The notes under the pieces were generated by a model. The model had not been told where the DNA came from and ran no database searches. It was given only the letters and a program-made list of their open reading frames with translations. The position numbers were made by a program, and so were the translations under genes. Source: Glandiceps talaboti (Eukaryota; Hemichordata; Enteropneusta; Spengelidae). Taken from it: 64,000 nucleotides of DNA. Positions within the stretch are counted from its first letter, which is position 1. Each line of letters starts with the position of its first letter. Of this stretch, positions 27,431 to 40,246 are shown one piece after another. The stretch lies in contig NC_135560.1 of NCBI RefSeq assembly GCF_964340395.1, forward strand, positions 9,805,098-9,869,097. Reading direction: 5' to 3'.

Positions 27431-27872
27431 CTGATATGAAATTAAAAAAGCCAGACACAATATAAGAATTTTTCCATTAATACTACTTCAATTAAAGCAT
27501 GCAATACAAATTATAAACTAACTGAATCTCATGCTACTACATCAAAGTCTAAAACAACGATATCCACAGAATAGAAAATAATCACATTATCATGTACTGG
27601 TAAACTTTGTTTTCATAAAATTCATACAACCACATTAACAGGAAAGCTCTTTTCAATGAACATTTTCTTGTCATGAGTTGAAACTCTGGACACACAGAAA
27701 AAGGGTGCATTTCCACAGCTCTACCCATAAATCAACTAGACCCCGAACAGAACCCCCCAAAAAACATACTTAAATAAAATCTTCACTTATATACTGTGTA
27801 GCCTAAAAAAGAAAGTAACAAACAAACACTACTGCTATACTTGAAGTATATTACACCAACATAATATTAGAA

Positions 27873-27973
<101 letters not shown>

Positions 27974-29339
27974 AGTCTCATTATCAAGTAAAACTAAATC
28001 CTATATCAATAGCAATTTCAATGCTAATCACCAAACCAGTTTTGTACTCTAAGTATAATGTAAACAGGCAAAGATTTTAGAGACAAGCACAGGATCAAAA
28101 TTCCATTTTCTGGAGGGTGGAGATCCCATTCTAGGACACAAAATGAAACTGATCATCCGATAGCTTTGCCAATTTCAATGTTAATGGACAGCTCTCATTT
28201 ATGCAAACTCCGGGCGTATATGAACTGAGCCATCGATGAGAGTGAACGATGCCAAGTTTAATACTTCTCCGAGATCATTTCAATTTGCCAAGTTAATAGG
28301 CCCCATCTCTGTGCTGATAAATTGAACAACATTAGTTCATTTGCATTTGAATAGTGAAATTATTGTAGCTGCAAGGTGATGATTGTCAAGTTCTTGGCCT
28401 TTTAGGTTGGGGGCTAGTGGACTACACCCCAAACCTTAGATGTATTGTGCTCAGGCCAGAACCCAAGGGACCTGCCACTTAAATTGAATATTTTACATCA
28501 ATGTAGTATCAATCCGTCCTCATCACCAGCCACTCTCTCTTTCTGTATAAAAAGGGGAAGCAATTTGCCATCTTTGTTAAAGCATAACATACAATTCAAT
28601 TATCAAAAACCTCTTAACGATACTCGTAGGCTTCTGTTAACAACCTCTACAAACTCCTCAAGGGTTGACCAAATTGCACTGGTGATGACAAAAACAAATT
28701 ACATCCCTAGGAAAAAAAGCACAGCGCTTTCCTAACTAGCCATCGTTTTTCTTCATTGCTAGGGCAGTGTAAGATCACAGCGCAGTATTCAATCAGGGGC
28801 AAATCTCCCTAACTCTACTTACGTATTCAGGCAGCTGTCAATGAAATGGATGGCCTGTCATAACAAAACTTGCCTAACTCTACTACCTGACAGCTCCAGT
28901 GGCACTGAGTAGTTAGGCAGAAATGAGGAGTCAATTGCTGTCGTCATGAAGGTCAAAACTGATATTCTCATAACTTTGTGTAATTTTTTACCTGATATGA
29001 TTCATGAGCTAAAAGTGGGAAGACGTAATTAACCCGCTATATGAATATCTGCCAATTAAGTCGAATGGTTTATTAAGCTGGAGTTAACTCCTGCTATGGC
29101 CTGTAATAATGACAGATAAGCCCCATCACTGACATCTACTCTGGATAGTTGACCTAAACTTCATTCATGCTAATCGCCAAGATGTTGAGTTGTTAGTGCA
29201 GGTCTTCTGGTTCAAAGGAGTAACACAGCACTCACAAACTTATTTGGAATGAAACAGACCGCCTGAGGGAGACATATACAGTGACAGCTTAATCTGTCTA
29301 TGCTTCTGTCTATATATTTTATACAACTAAAATAAAGTC

Positions 29340-30540
29340 TGTCTAGATTCTCAATGTGATCAACAATTCTCTCAAACTCTCAATCTCATTGGTAACGCTC
29401 TCTTGACTCTCATTCTCATCAACAGTTTTCTCTATATATTTCTACACGCTCAACAGTTTTCTCTATATATTTCTAAACTCTCAACAGTTTTCTCTATATA
29501 TTTCTACACGCTCAATAGTTTTCTCTATATATTTCTAAATTCTTAATCTGATAGGAGTTCTCTCTAGATTCTCAATCTCATAGATAGTTCTCTCTAGACT
29601 CTCAATCTCACAGATAATTCTCTCTAGATTCTCAATCTCATTGGTAGTTCTCTCTAGATTCTCAATCTCATCGGTAGTTCTCTCTAGACTCTCAATCTCA
29701 TCAGTAGTTATCTCTAGACTCTCAATCTAATAGATAATTCTCTCTAGACTCTCAATCTCATAGATAATTCTCTCTAGATTCTCAATCTCATAGATAATTC
29801 CCACTTGATTCTCAATCTCATAGATAGCTCCCTCTAGACTCTCAATCTCACAGATAATTCTCTCTAGATTCTCAATCTCATTGGTAGTTCTCTCTAGATT
29901 CTCAATCTCATCGGTAGTTCTCTCTAGACTCTCAATCTCATCGGTAGTTATCTCTAGACTCTCAATCTAATAGATAATTCTCTCTAGACTCTCAATCTCA
30001 TAGATAATTCCCACTTGATTCTCAATCTCATAGATAGCTCCCTCTAGATTCTCAATCTCATCAGTAATCCTCTCTAGTCTCTCAATCTCATGAATAGTTC
30101 TCTCTAGTCTCTCAATCTCACCATTAGTTCTTGCTAGACTCTCAATCTCATATATAATTCCCACTAGATTCTCAATCTCATAGATGGCTTCATCTAGATT
30201 CTCAATCTCATCGTTACTTCTCTCTAAACTCTCAATCTCACCATTAGTTCTCTTAGACTCTCAATCTCATATATAATTCCCACTAGATTCTCAATCTCAT
30301 CTGTAATTCTCTCTAGTCTCTCAATCTCACCATTAGTTCTCGCTAGACTCTCAATCTCATAGATAATTCCCAATACATTCTCAATCTCATAGATGGCTCC
30401 ATCTAGATTCTCAATATCATCGTTACTTCTCTCTAGACTCTCAATCTCATCAGTAGTTATCTCTAGACTCTCAATATCATCGTTACTTCTCTCTAGACTC
30501 TCAATATCATCGGCAATCCTCTCTACACATTTCAATATCA
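29340..30540 (-). repeat. Minisatellite, 30-bp unit (31-bp variants at the left end)
   Basis: The unit core is ctctctagactctcaatctc followed by ten variable bases such as atagataatt, atcggtagtt or accattagtt. About 32 units of 30 bp lie between 29560 and 30535. The left part (29400-29540) uses a 31-bp variant with ttttctctatatatttcta. Because 30 is divisible by three, the minus strand stays open and reads as decapeptides of the type EIESLERTTD (30224-30544 and 29967-30164). This is a repeat consequence, with no evidence of a protein. Confidence 0.93.
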
Positions 30541-31589
30541 TCAAAACATGTTAATATCTACTCATATTTGTCCAAATCTATTGCCTGGCCTTTTTTTACC
30601 CGTTCATGATGTCCTATGATTAATAACTCTATTAAAGAAGCACTAACCATAACTCTATGGGGTTTTTTCAATCATTTTCAGTTTTATACAAAAAGCTATT
30701 AATATAATAGATCATACAACTTACTGAAGGCTAATATAGTTAGCTTCTGACAGAAATTTGAGAAATATTATCAAAATGACTCAACGACATCATCATTTAG
30801 AGCAAAAAAAAAATTACACCACTGAATCATTTATTGGTTTTGGTTATACGCGAGATGAGTGAGGACTCAAACGCTTACGATAATCCATATACAACTGAGA
30901 AAACAGAAAGATTACAGTATAAATTCGTAGAAATTAAAAATGATCAAGAAAAAAATGTGGAGCTGTAGAGGGTTCTCCTCTTAAACAGTTTGTTGAGAGG
31001 TGAGTGAGTCAAACGGTTGAGACAAGCAGAATAGCCCCTTGGGCAAAGTAGTAACAAGATTGCTACAAACTCATTACAAAAGATGATGCAGTTCTCAATG
31101 ACACGACTCTTTTATTAATAATTTGAAATGGAAGATGTAAATTGAGTCATCCTTCTGTCAAAGCCTTTTTTTGAATGTATGAAATGAGAGTCGTAAACAA
31201 CTAGTCGTGTTCCGAGTCAAGGAAATTTAATATTGCCACTAATGAATGCCACGGGGTGGTGGAAGGAACTTGATCAGGGTACGAATTGTCCATGCAGGCA
31301 TGTGTGTGTGTGAGGATATATGAAACACAGAATGAATTGGTTTTAGAAGTATAGACAGCAGTTCCTGTATAATATGCAGATTATATTTTAAAACATATTT
31401 CTTGGCACATATTTCTTTTCCGTGTAATACAGTATATCTAGCTTTTGACAACAAGAGATGGCCTGGAATTACTGACATATCAAGTTTGACTCTCTGCAGT
31501 GTTATTGTTTGTGTAGAAAATATATATAAATAGTTTATGGATAGGGTCTTAGATGGTCAACTAGAAACAATGGCATAATATTCTTGAAT

Positions 31590-31596
<7 letters not shown>

Positions 31597-31668
<72 letters not shown>
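31597..31668. repeat. (GT)n microsatellite
   Basis: A perfect GT run of about 36 units. It sits about 270 bp left of the 32-bp minisatellite. Confidence 0.97.
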
Positions 31669-31670
<2 letters not shown>

Positions 31671-31937
31671 CTTCTTTTGTTTTGTTTTCATCACATATCA
31701 AATATAGACACTGAGCAACAAATTGTCTTTGTTATCCACATCTCAGGAACTTTGACATCCATGAATTCAAAATCCAGATACTTTGAAAGTGTTGAATTTC
31801 TGGACTTCTAGAGTAGCTTTTCAAATTCATGATCTGGCTGAGTATTAATTATGGTTCAAACGATACCTGGTTGTAATTTTGTTACTGTGTCTGGTATCAA
31901 AACAGAACAATACAAGAGGACTACTCTATTAAAGATG

Positions 31938-34232
31938 GCAATTTGCTATCATCATCTCTGGTAGAGTTTAGTATCTGCTATCATCAAACCTGGTAGAGTT
32001 TAGTATCTGCTATCATCAAACCTGGTAGAGTTTAGTATCTGCTATCATCATCTCTAGTAGAGTTTAGTATCTGCTATCATCAAACCTGGTAGAGTTTAGT
32101 ATCTGCTATCAACATCTCTGGTAGAGTTTAGTATCTGCTATCAACATCTCTGGTAGAGTTTAGTATCTGCTATCATCATCTCTAGTAGAGTTTAGTATCT
32201 GCTATCATCAAACCTGGTAGAGTTTAGTATCTGCTATCAACATCTCTGGTAGAGTTTAGTATCTGCTATCAACATCTCTGGTAGAGTTTAGTATCTGCTA
32301 TCATCATCTCTGGTAGAGTTTAGTATCTGCTATCAACATCTCTGGTAGAGTTTATTTTCTGCTATCATCATCTCTGGTAGAGTTTAGTATCTGCTATCAA
32401 CATCTCTGGTAGAGTTTAGTATCTGCTATCAACATCTCTGGTAGAGTTTATTATCTGCTATCAACATCTCTGGTAGAGTTTAGTATCTGCTATCAACATC
32501 TCTGGTAGAGTTTAGTATCTGCTATCAACATCATCCCTGGTAGAGTTTAGTATCTGCTATCAACATCTCTGGAAGAGTTTAGTATCTGCTATCAACATCT
32601 CTGGTAGAGTTTAGTATCTGCTATCAACATCTCTGGTAGAGTTTAGTATCTGCTATCATCATCTCTGGTAGAGTTTAGTATCTGCTATCAACATCTCTGG
32701 TAGAGTTTAGTATCTGCTATCAACATCTCTGGTAGAGTTTAGTATCTGCTATCAACATCTCTGGTAGAGTTTAGTATCTGCTATCAACATCTCTGGTAGA
32801 GTTTAGTATCTGCTATCATCATCTCTGGTAGAGTTTAGTATCTGCTATCAACATCTCTGGTAGAGTTTAGTATCTGCTATCAACATCTCTGGTAGAGTTT
32901 AGTATCTGCTATCAACATCTCTGGTAGAGTTTAGTATCTGCTATCATCAAACCTGGTAGAGTTTAGTATCTGCTATCATCAAACCTGGTAGAGTTTAGTA
33001 TCTGCTATCATCATCTCTGGTAGAGTTTAGTATCTGCTATCATCAAACCTGGTAGAGTTTAGTATCTGCTATCATCATCTCTGGTAGAGTTTAGTATCTG
33101 CTATCATCATCTCTTGTAGAGTTTAGTAACTGCTATCAACATCTCTGGTAGAGTTTAGTATCTGCTGTCAACATCTCTGGTAGAGTTTAGTAACTGCTAT
33201 CAACATCTCTGGTAGAGTTTAGTATCTGCTATCAACATCTCTGGTAGAGTTTAGTATCTGCTATCAACATCTCTGGTAGAGTTTAGTATCTGCTATCATC
33301 ATCTCCGGTAGAGTTTAGTATCTGCTATCATCATCTCTGGTAGAGTTTAGTATCTGCTATCATCATCTCTGGTAGAGTTTAGTATCTGCTATCAACATCT
33401 CTGGTAGAGTTTATTATCTGCTTTCAACATCTCTGGTAGAGTTTAGTATCTGCTATCAACATCTCTGGTAGAGTTTAGTATCTGCTATCATCATCTCTGG
33501 TAGAGTTTAGTATCTGCTATCAACATCTCTGGTAGAGTTTATTATCTGCTTTCAACATCTCTGGTAGAGTTTAGTATCTGCTATCAACATCTCTGGTAGA
33601 GTTTAGTATCTGCTATCATCATCTCTGGTAGAGTTTAGTATCTGCTATCATCATCTCTGGTAGAGTTTAGTATCTGCTATCATCATCTCTGGTAGAGTTT
33701 AGTATCTGCTATCATCATCTCTGGTAGAGTTTAGTAACTGCTATCAACATCTCTGGTAGAGTTTAGTATCTGCTATCATCATCTCTGGAAGAGTTTAGTA
33801 TCTGCTATCATCATCTCTGGCAGAGTTTAGTATCTGCTATCAACATCTCTGGTAGAGTTTAGTATCTGCTATCATCATCTCTGGTAGAGTTTAGTATCTG
33901 CTATCAACATCTCTGGTAGGGTTTAGTATCTGCTATCATCATCTCTGGTAGAGTTTAGTATCTGCTATCATCATCTCTGGTAGAGTTTAGTATCTGCTAT
34001 CAACATCTCTGGTAGAGTTTAGTATCTGCTATCATCATCTCTGGTAGAGTTTAGTATCTGCTATCATCATCTCTGGCAGAGTTTAGTATCTGCTATCAAC
34101 ATCTCTGGTAGAGTTTAGTATCTACTATCAACATCTCTGGTAGAGTTTAGTATCTACTATCAACATCTCTGGTAGAGTTTAGTATCTGCTATTATCATCT
34201 CCAGTAGAGTTTAGCATCTGCTATCGACATTT
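31938..34232. repeat. Minisatellite, 32-bp unit, about 71 copies
   Basis: The constant part is tggtagagtttagtatctgc and the variable part is mainly tatcaacatctc, tatcatcatctc or tatcatcaaacc. Period is 32 bp throughout, so the frame changes every unit; the plus-strand unit contains TAG, and no long open frame spans the array. Most units differ from the consensus by zero to two bases, which suggests recent expansion or homogenisation. Right-end units (about 34100-34232) are more diverged. Confidence 0.97.
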
Positions 34233-34510
34233 ATGTTCATATTACAATACAATACACAATACGATCCTGTCTTTCGTTCGTTCACATGAATGTTTGATTG
34301 CTCAACTGTGTGAAACGAACTTCACATTTCTTGTAAAATACAATGAATTTGTTTATCTTCTGAGGACTCAGATTTCAGCATTTCTGACAGTGAAGGTGCA
34401 TCATCAAGAACAAGAAAATAGTGCGACAAATCTTGCACTAAAAGTTTTGTATCACTACACCTGACTATACAGACAATACAATATACAATAAAATATTAAA
34501 TGTGCTTTAC

Positions 34511-34635
34511 CATCAACTGCCATACTGTGATGAGCCCCACAGGCAATGTATTGAATATTGTCAAGTCCTTCCACAAGTTTGGGAGTCACTACTTCATCTC
34601 GGCTACCAACTCCAATCTGCCCATTGGCATTACAT
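34511..34635 (-). CDS. RCC1-repeat gene, exon 4 of 5 seen (125 bp)
   Basis: The acceptor is tatccatag and the donor GTAAAG. The first base completes the glycine codon opened by exon 50338-50447; 41 codons follow and one base (G) is left over. The peptide CNANGQIGVGSRDEVVTPKL is a textbook RCC1 blade core (NxxGQLGxG...xxxP). LDNIQYIACGAHHSMAVD is the matching blade end. The exon lies between two tandem arrays: the 32-bp array ends about 280 bp on its 3' side and the 33-39-bp array begins about 165 bp on its 5' side, which leaves little unique intron for splicing signals. Confidence 0.93.
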
Positions 34636-34798
34636 CTATGGATAGATAAAAATACCACAACAAGTCTTGTTAAAATACTGTATGATTTAATAGACTATCC
34701 TAAGGTTGATGTCCTACTGTATTAATTTGGCCTTTGATAAAACTCCCACTGTTCCTTTCAAACCATGACACTACCCTATTCATAAACTTTAATACTTC

Positions 34799-35560
34799 AC
34801 TTTTTCTTTGATTCTTTCCTACGGCTAAGTATGAGATACTGTTGACTCTTTCCTACGGCTAAGTACGACATACAGCTTTTTATTCTTTCCTACTGCTAAG
34901 TACGACACACAGTTTTAGATTCTTTCCTACAGCTAAGTACAACACACAGTGTTAGATTCTTTCCTACAGCTGAGTACAACACACAGTGTGTTAGATTCTT
35001 TCCTACAGCTAAGTACAACAGTGTTAGATTCTTTCCTACAGTTACAAATGACACACAATGTTAGATTCTTTCTTACAGCTAAGTACAACACACAGTTTTA
35101 GATTCTTTCCTACAGCTGAGTACAACACAGTGTTAGATTCTTTCCTACTGCTAAGTACGACACATAGTTTTAGATTCTTTCCTACAGCTGAGTACAACAC
35201 ACAGTGTGTTAGATTCTTTCCTACAGCTGAGTACAACACACAGTGTGTTAGATTCTTTCCTACAGCTGAGTACAACAGTGTTAGATTCTATCCTACAGGT
35301 GAGTACAACACACAGTATGTTAGATTCTTTCCTACAGCTAAGTACAACACAGTGTTAGATTCTTTCCTACTGCTACGTACAACACACAGTTTTAGATTCT
35401 TTCCTACTGCTAAGTACAACACACAGTTTTAAATTCTTTCTTACAGTTACATACGACACATAGTGTTAGATTCTTTCTTACAGCTAAGTACAACACACAG
35501 TTTTAGAGTCTCTCCTGCAATTATGTACGACACACAGTTTTTGTTTCTTTCCATAACTTA
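34799..35560 (+). repeat. Minisatellite, 33-39-bp units, about 20 copies
   Basis: The unit is gattctttcctacagctaag followed by tacaacacacag and a short variable end (tttta, tgtta or tgtgtta), giving units of 33, 36-37 and 39 bp. The plus-strand unit has a pyrimidine tract ending in ACAG, formally like a splice acceptor but antisense to the RCC1 gene. Open frames on both strands here are products of the repeat. Confidence 0.93.
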
Positions 35561-36367
35561 CACAGTTTTTCATTCCTACTTATACTAAGTATGCCATACA
35601 GTTTTTATCACAGAACTGAAGCCAATGATCTAAGTCTGCTTTAAGCATAAACAGAAGATGAATTTCCTTATTTCCAGCATACAATTTTAAAAATGTCAAA
35701 ATGTGGCATTGACAAGCACAGAAGTCAGTTCATATTGAATGTCTTTCAATTCTTGTACATTGAGGCACAATTCTGCCTCTGAGTCATCTATTTTTTATAA
35801 TTCTTTGTAGCATTTCTGACTGGGAAACACTTCCAAAAACTAGATTTCCATCAGATAAAAGAATAGAATTGCAATCATAAATAATATTTTATGGCTGTTG
35901 CCCCCCCCCACCTGTCATTGCCTTTAATTAAGTAAATTCTTACTACCTTGGTTGCTTTGTTTCATTTTCACATCTATCAATGACTTTCACACCTTATTTA
36001 CATTTTATCTTTATCATTTCATAGATATTACTCTAACTTTCACTTCACTCTCTTACACTTCAGTGAAGAAGGAGGCCATATGCCTCCAAAAACTAGTACA
36101 ATTATCAACACAATTAACCTCAGAGTGCTAGACGAACAGAATAACTCTGATTATGGTTGGTAGACCTACTACCACGACAACAACATGTAAAATCATCAAA
36201 TTGTATATACTTCTGTGATAAAGATAGAAACTTTTATTTCAATCTTTACTACTATCTATGCATTGAAATTAGATTTCATCTTGTTACAATAATAAAACCA
36301 ATTTTGAGGAATATTCAAAAACAGCTGTTATTCATATTGTTGTATGAATATGACAGAAGCCTGCATG

Positions 36368-36550
36368 ACACATGAGTGCATGTGTGGCATACTCAACTCA
36401 AGGTATTTGCATGAGTGCTTGCAGTGTTCTCTGTGCCAGTACTTTCACGAATGTAGCGGGCAAAAGTGCAGCAGAAAACACAGCAAGTATGAGTGCAAAC
36501 ACCCTTGAGTAACAACACTAGAACTCATGTGGCATGGGGTTCTGTTATTA
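36368..36550. mobile_element. Foldback repeat (MITE-3), copy 2
   Basis: The left arm has actcaaggtatttgcatgag and gtgcttgc. The right arm has gcaagtatgagtgcaaacac and ccttgagt, its approximate reverse complement. Outside these lie acatgagt and actcatgt. A related copy is at 12128-12245. No coding capacity; assignment to a known superfamily is not possible by eye. Confidence 0.6.
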
Positions 36551-37846
36551 TTACATAGTTTTATCAGAAATGGCAAATTTCTATAAATTAAAATCATAAC
36601 TGCGATCACATGATTTTGTGTGTAGAAAATGATCGCATCCTCATTTGCATGCAAGTATGCATTACAATGTTTTCAGTATTGCACACTACAGTGAAAATAC
36701 CACTAGTATATGCACACACCAGTGCAAGTAATCTAAGGTATATACATATATAATAATTTCTAAGCCATTCTGTTGGCATCCATCTATAAAAAGTATAATG
36801 TACTATATTATTTCAAACTGTGCATTGGAGGATAAAAACATAATATTCTCCCTCACAAATTGAAATTATTTTAATCCACACATGGTATATTTTGTTTTAC
36901 AACTCGTTGAAGAACACATATCTAGTCTGTTTCAGTGTGTAATTCCAGCATAGAGAGTGAAACCAATGTATATGTTCCTGCCAACTCAGCCAAAGCATCA
37001 CACCACTATTGCAAAGCAATTCAATACAATGCACCCAAAGTCAGTGTTTAATATCACTCACTTACTATGTGCGACTTGCACCAAAAACAACAACATTTTT
37101 TTTATCGTTTTGACAGAAGCATTTTTTATCACTTTGACACATGTACAGTGAACAATGTTGACTTTTATTGAAGGCATGCTGCTAGTAGCTTTGTTGTGTG
37201 ACAGCTATGGATATTGATACAGAGACACACAACACTTGATTAGCCAAGCACAACACACAATTTCATGATGTGCTAAGACAGAGCATGTCCTTTGTCTCAT
37301 TACAGAATACAAGCAACCTTCTGTTATCAATTTACTTGCTCTAATTCTCACATCTTATTTACACAGAAAACTACATCTTTTTTTCTTTTTTTCTTTTTTT
37401 TTTGAGTAGTTTTCCTTGGACCATGATAAACTATACCAGATGAGTATGATTTCCAATAGTGACACACAAGCACATGGTATATGAAGTTACCAGACCATTA
37501 CCAATTTAAACCTTCTGGGAGAGATATTTTTATCTGAGATAGGAAAGTTTGAATAATCAATTTAATTAACCAATATTAGGAAAGAGATAAATACACGAAC
37601 ACATGCGGTCAATTCACAAACCATAGCAATTGTTCACGTGAATGGCTGTCACAAGTTTAGACTTGGTTAGTTGGGGAGACACTAAATTAGTGTAAAAACT
37701 GTGATGTATATTTGAAACAACAGACATTTATACTGTATGGGTATCACACTCAGTAATTATTTAAATGGTGTCATAAAGGTAAGGCGTGAGGCAGCAAGGA
37801 CTAGCCTGTATACCCATCAACCTACCTATGCACAAACAATATCAGA

Positions 37847-37863
37847 GACAGAGAAAGAGAGAC

Positions 37864-37930
<67 letters not shown>

Positions 37931-38009
37931 AAGAAAGAAAGAGAGAGAGGAGACAGACAGACAGAGACAGAGACAGATAGAGACAGTGTGTGTGCACATG
38001 TGTGTGTGT

Positions 38010-38070
<61 letters not shown>
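37847..38070. repeat. (GA)n and (GT)n compound microsatellite
   Basis: GA repeats with AAAG and CAGA interruptions (to about 37985) are followed by GT repeats (to 38070). The plus-strand arginine/glutamate-rich and minus-strand threonine/histidine-rich frames are artefacts. Confidence 0.95.
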
Positions 38071-38076
<6 letters not shown>

Positions 38077-39460
38077 GAGAAATAAATAGAATGGAATATC
38101 TGACAAGAAACTACATAAAAGACTCTTTCTCTTAGTTAAGTTCTACAGTATATATCTTACATTGAACATTTCATATACTTTCATTGTGTGGATTTTCAAT
38201 TTCTTGCATTATTAATTCAAATGCTCATACCGACATCGGAAACAAAGTTGAGAAGTACTTCCTAGACAGTTCTGACAGCATACTTTGATCCATCAAGACT
38301 GTCAATGACATACACTGATGTAATGCTGACAATGTCGATGACCTCCAAGAACTGCTGACGGAAAGTGTCACATTTAGCAAAATATTGCAAAATTAGTTTG
38401 TCATTTCAAAGAGGAAAGATGGAAAAGCAGTAAAGAGAGTGTCTTTTGTGTCACTACAACTCTATGGGTGGTACACAAATTCTACATACAATGAAACCTA
38501 AGCACTGATCTTATTAGACATAGGTGATCTCAGAATTAGGCAAAATGAGAATCAATGTAGAGATGTGTCTCTGTTGCTATGACAGTGTCTCATCATCATC
38601 ACAACAACAATGGTAAGAGTCATTGTCATTCAGCCATCCTCATCAATGCTCTTGTGCATCCTGCTGAGTGGTGACGTCACATCGAGGGCAAGAATCAACA
38701 AAGTGAATGTGTCAATTAAAAGTTTCCTTTCATCAAGCAGAATTCAATGTGATTGTGGATGCTCCAAAACATTCATTTAAAAAGTATGCTAACATTGCCA
38801 GTTTCTTGTTTGGAACCTTTTTGGGCCATCACCCATAACCTATGGGTCTTCGCAGAAAGCATTCTGTCAGCTCAAGTCATATGGCAAAAATAACAAAAGT
38901 CATACAAAATTTCAATAAAAAGGTAGGTGTCTCGTTTGACTGATAATTTTGAATCCCAAATCTGACAAAGTTGTGAACTTGCAATGACCTTTCCCCCTGA
39001 TTTTAATTAAGTTGTCAGTCTGGTAGTCTGTTGTGCAGACATAGCGTTTGCTTTCATTTCCAATAAGTTGACAGGAAGCAAATCAATTTTTTTGTCAAAT
39101 TAACACGTAATCAAGGTCTACCTGATGTATTATTTAAGGTCACTTCATCACGCTTGGTCAACAAAAAGTAACGAGTTTAATTTGTTTGTCAAACTAACAG
39201 CCTAAGAACAGGTGATTTTATAGAAAAATCCGACTAAAATATTTATTGAGCACCCCACTGTATGTTATGAAGAGAATAAATCAATCTTCTATACCACTAT
39301 TACTGTTGAAGCTAGTTACTGCTTAGAATGTAAAATAACGCATAGCTTTTCTTTCAAATAAGAAATATGCTGCTGGACTTATGAAAATGTGTCACTAAAT
39401 ATTTTGCCAAATGTCTTTTCTTTGTAACCAGTATATACATATGTAAGTATGTATGTACAG

Positions 39461-39482
39461 TCACACACACACACATGCACGC

Positions 39483-39540
<58 letters not shown>

Positions 39541-39771
39541 ACACACACACATATACATACATACATACATACATACATACATACATACACACACATCCCA
39601 CCCACCCACCCATCCATCCATCTATCTATCTATCCATCCATCCATCCATCCATCCATCCATCCATCCATCCATCCATCCATCCACACACACACATACACA
39701 CACATGTACGTACGTACGTACGTACGTACGTACGTACGTACGTACGTACGTACATACATACATACATACAT

Positions 39772-39804
<33 letters not shown>

Positions 39805-39844
39805 TACATACATACATACATACATACATACATACATACATACA
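39461..39844. repeat. Compound microsatellite (CA), (CATA), (CATC), (ACGT)
   Basis: Blocks in order: CA and CATA (39461-39595), CACC/CATC (39596-39683), CACA (39684-39704), a perfect GTAC/ACGT run (about 39705-39751), then CATA, CA and CATA again. It abuts the 5' edge of the LINE fragment that starts at about 39845. Confidence 0.95.
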
Positions 39845-40106
39845 AAGAATATGTAAAAATTGTAACACAATAGAAAAGGAAGACCATCATTTGATACATT
39901 GCAAACTATATACAAAGCAAAGAGATAAATTATTAAATAGTGTAATTTATACTATTAATTTAGAATTCAATAGTATAGAAAAGAAAGAACAATTTAAATT
40001 TATAATGCAAAGAAAACAAAGAGATGATAATTGCTCTCTGCATGTATCTAAACTCATGTCAAAATATTTAGTCAAGAAAATTGTTTTACTAATATACTTA
40101 TATTAG
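39845..40106 (+). pseudogene. 5'-truncated non-LTR retrotransposon ORF2, C-terminal tail
   Basis: The frame reads [19 protein letters not shown] followed by [10 protein letters not shown], a C-x2-C...H...C knuckle with an adjoining Y...R. That is the usual C-terminal zinc-knuckle of LINE ORF2 proteins after the reverse transcriptase domain. About 86 residues follow to a stop at 40104-40106. The reverse transcriptase and endonuclease domains are absent; the sequence begins directly at CATA repeats, as expected for a 5'-truncated insertion. A and AT codons dominate. Clade (CR1, RTE or another) is undetermined. Confidence 0.75.
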
Positions 40107-40123
40107 CTTATTTCATTTTTATT

Positions 40124-40185
40124 TTCACACACACACATGCACACATACATACACATGCACACATACACACATGCACACATACATA

Positions 40186-40246
<61 letters not shown>

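Noticed and set aside
28445-28735. A plus-strand frame of 96 codons inside the RCC1 intron.
   Set aside because: The residues are unremarkable, there is no homology I recognise, and nothing suggests splice or translation signals; a chance frame is the simpler view.
31938-34232. A CRISPR-like array of regular repeats.
   Set aside because: Units are contiguous with no unique spacers, the genome is eukaryotic and the variable bases take only a few states, so this is a minisatellite.
39453-39844. Long histidine/threonine/tyrosine frames preceding the LINE tail.
   Set aside because: These are translated CA, CATA and CATC microsatellites; only the part after about 39845 is protein-like.
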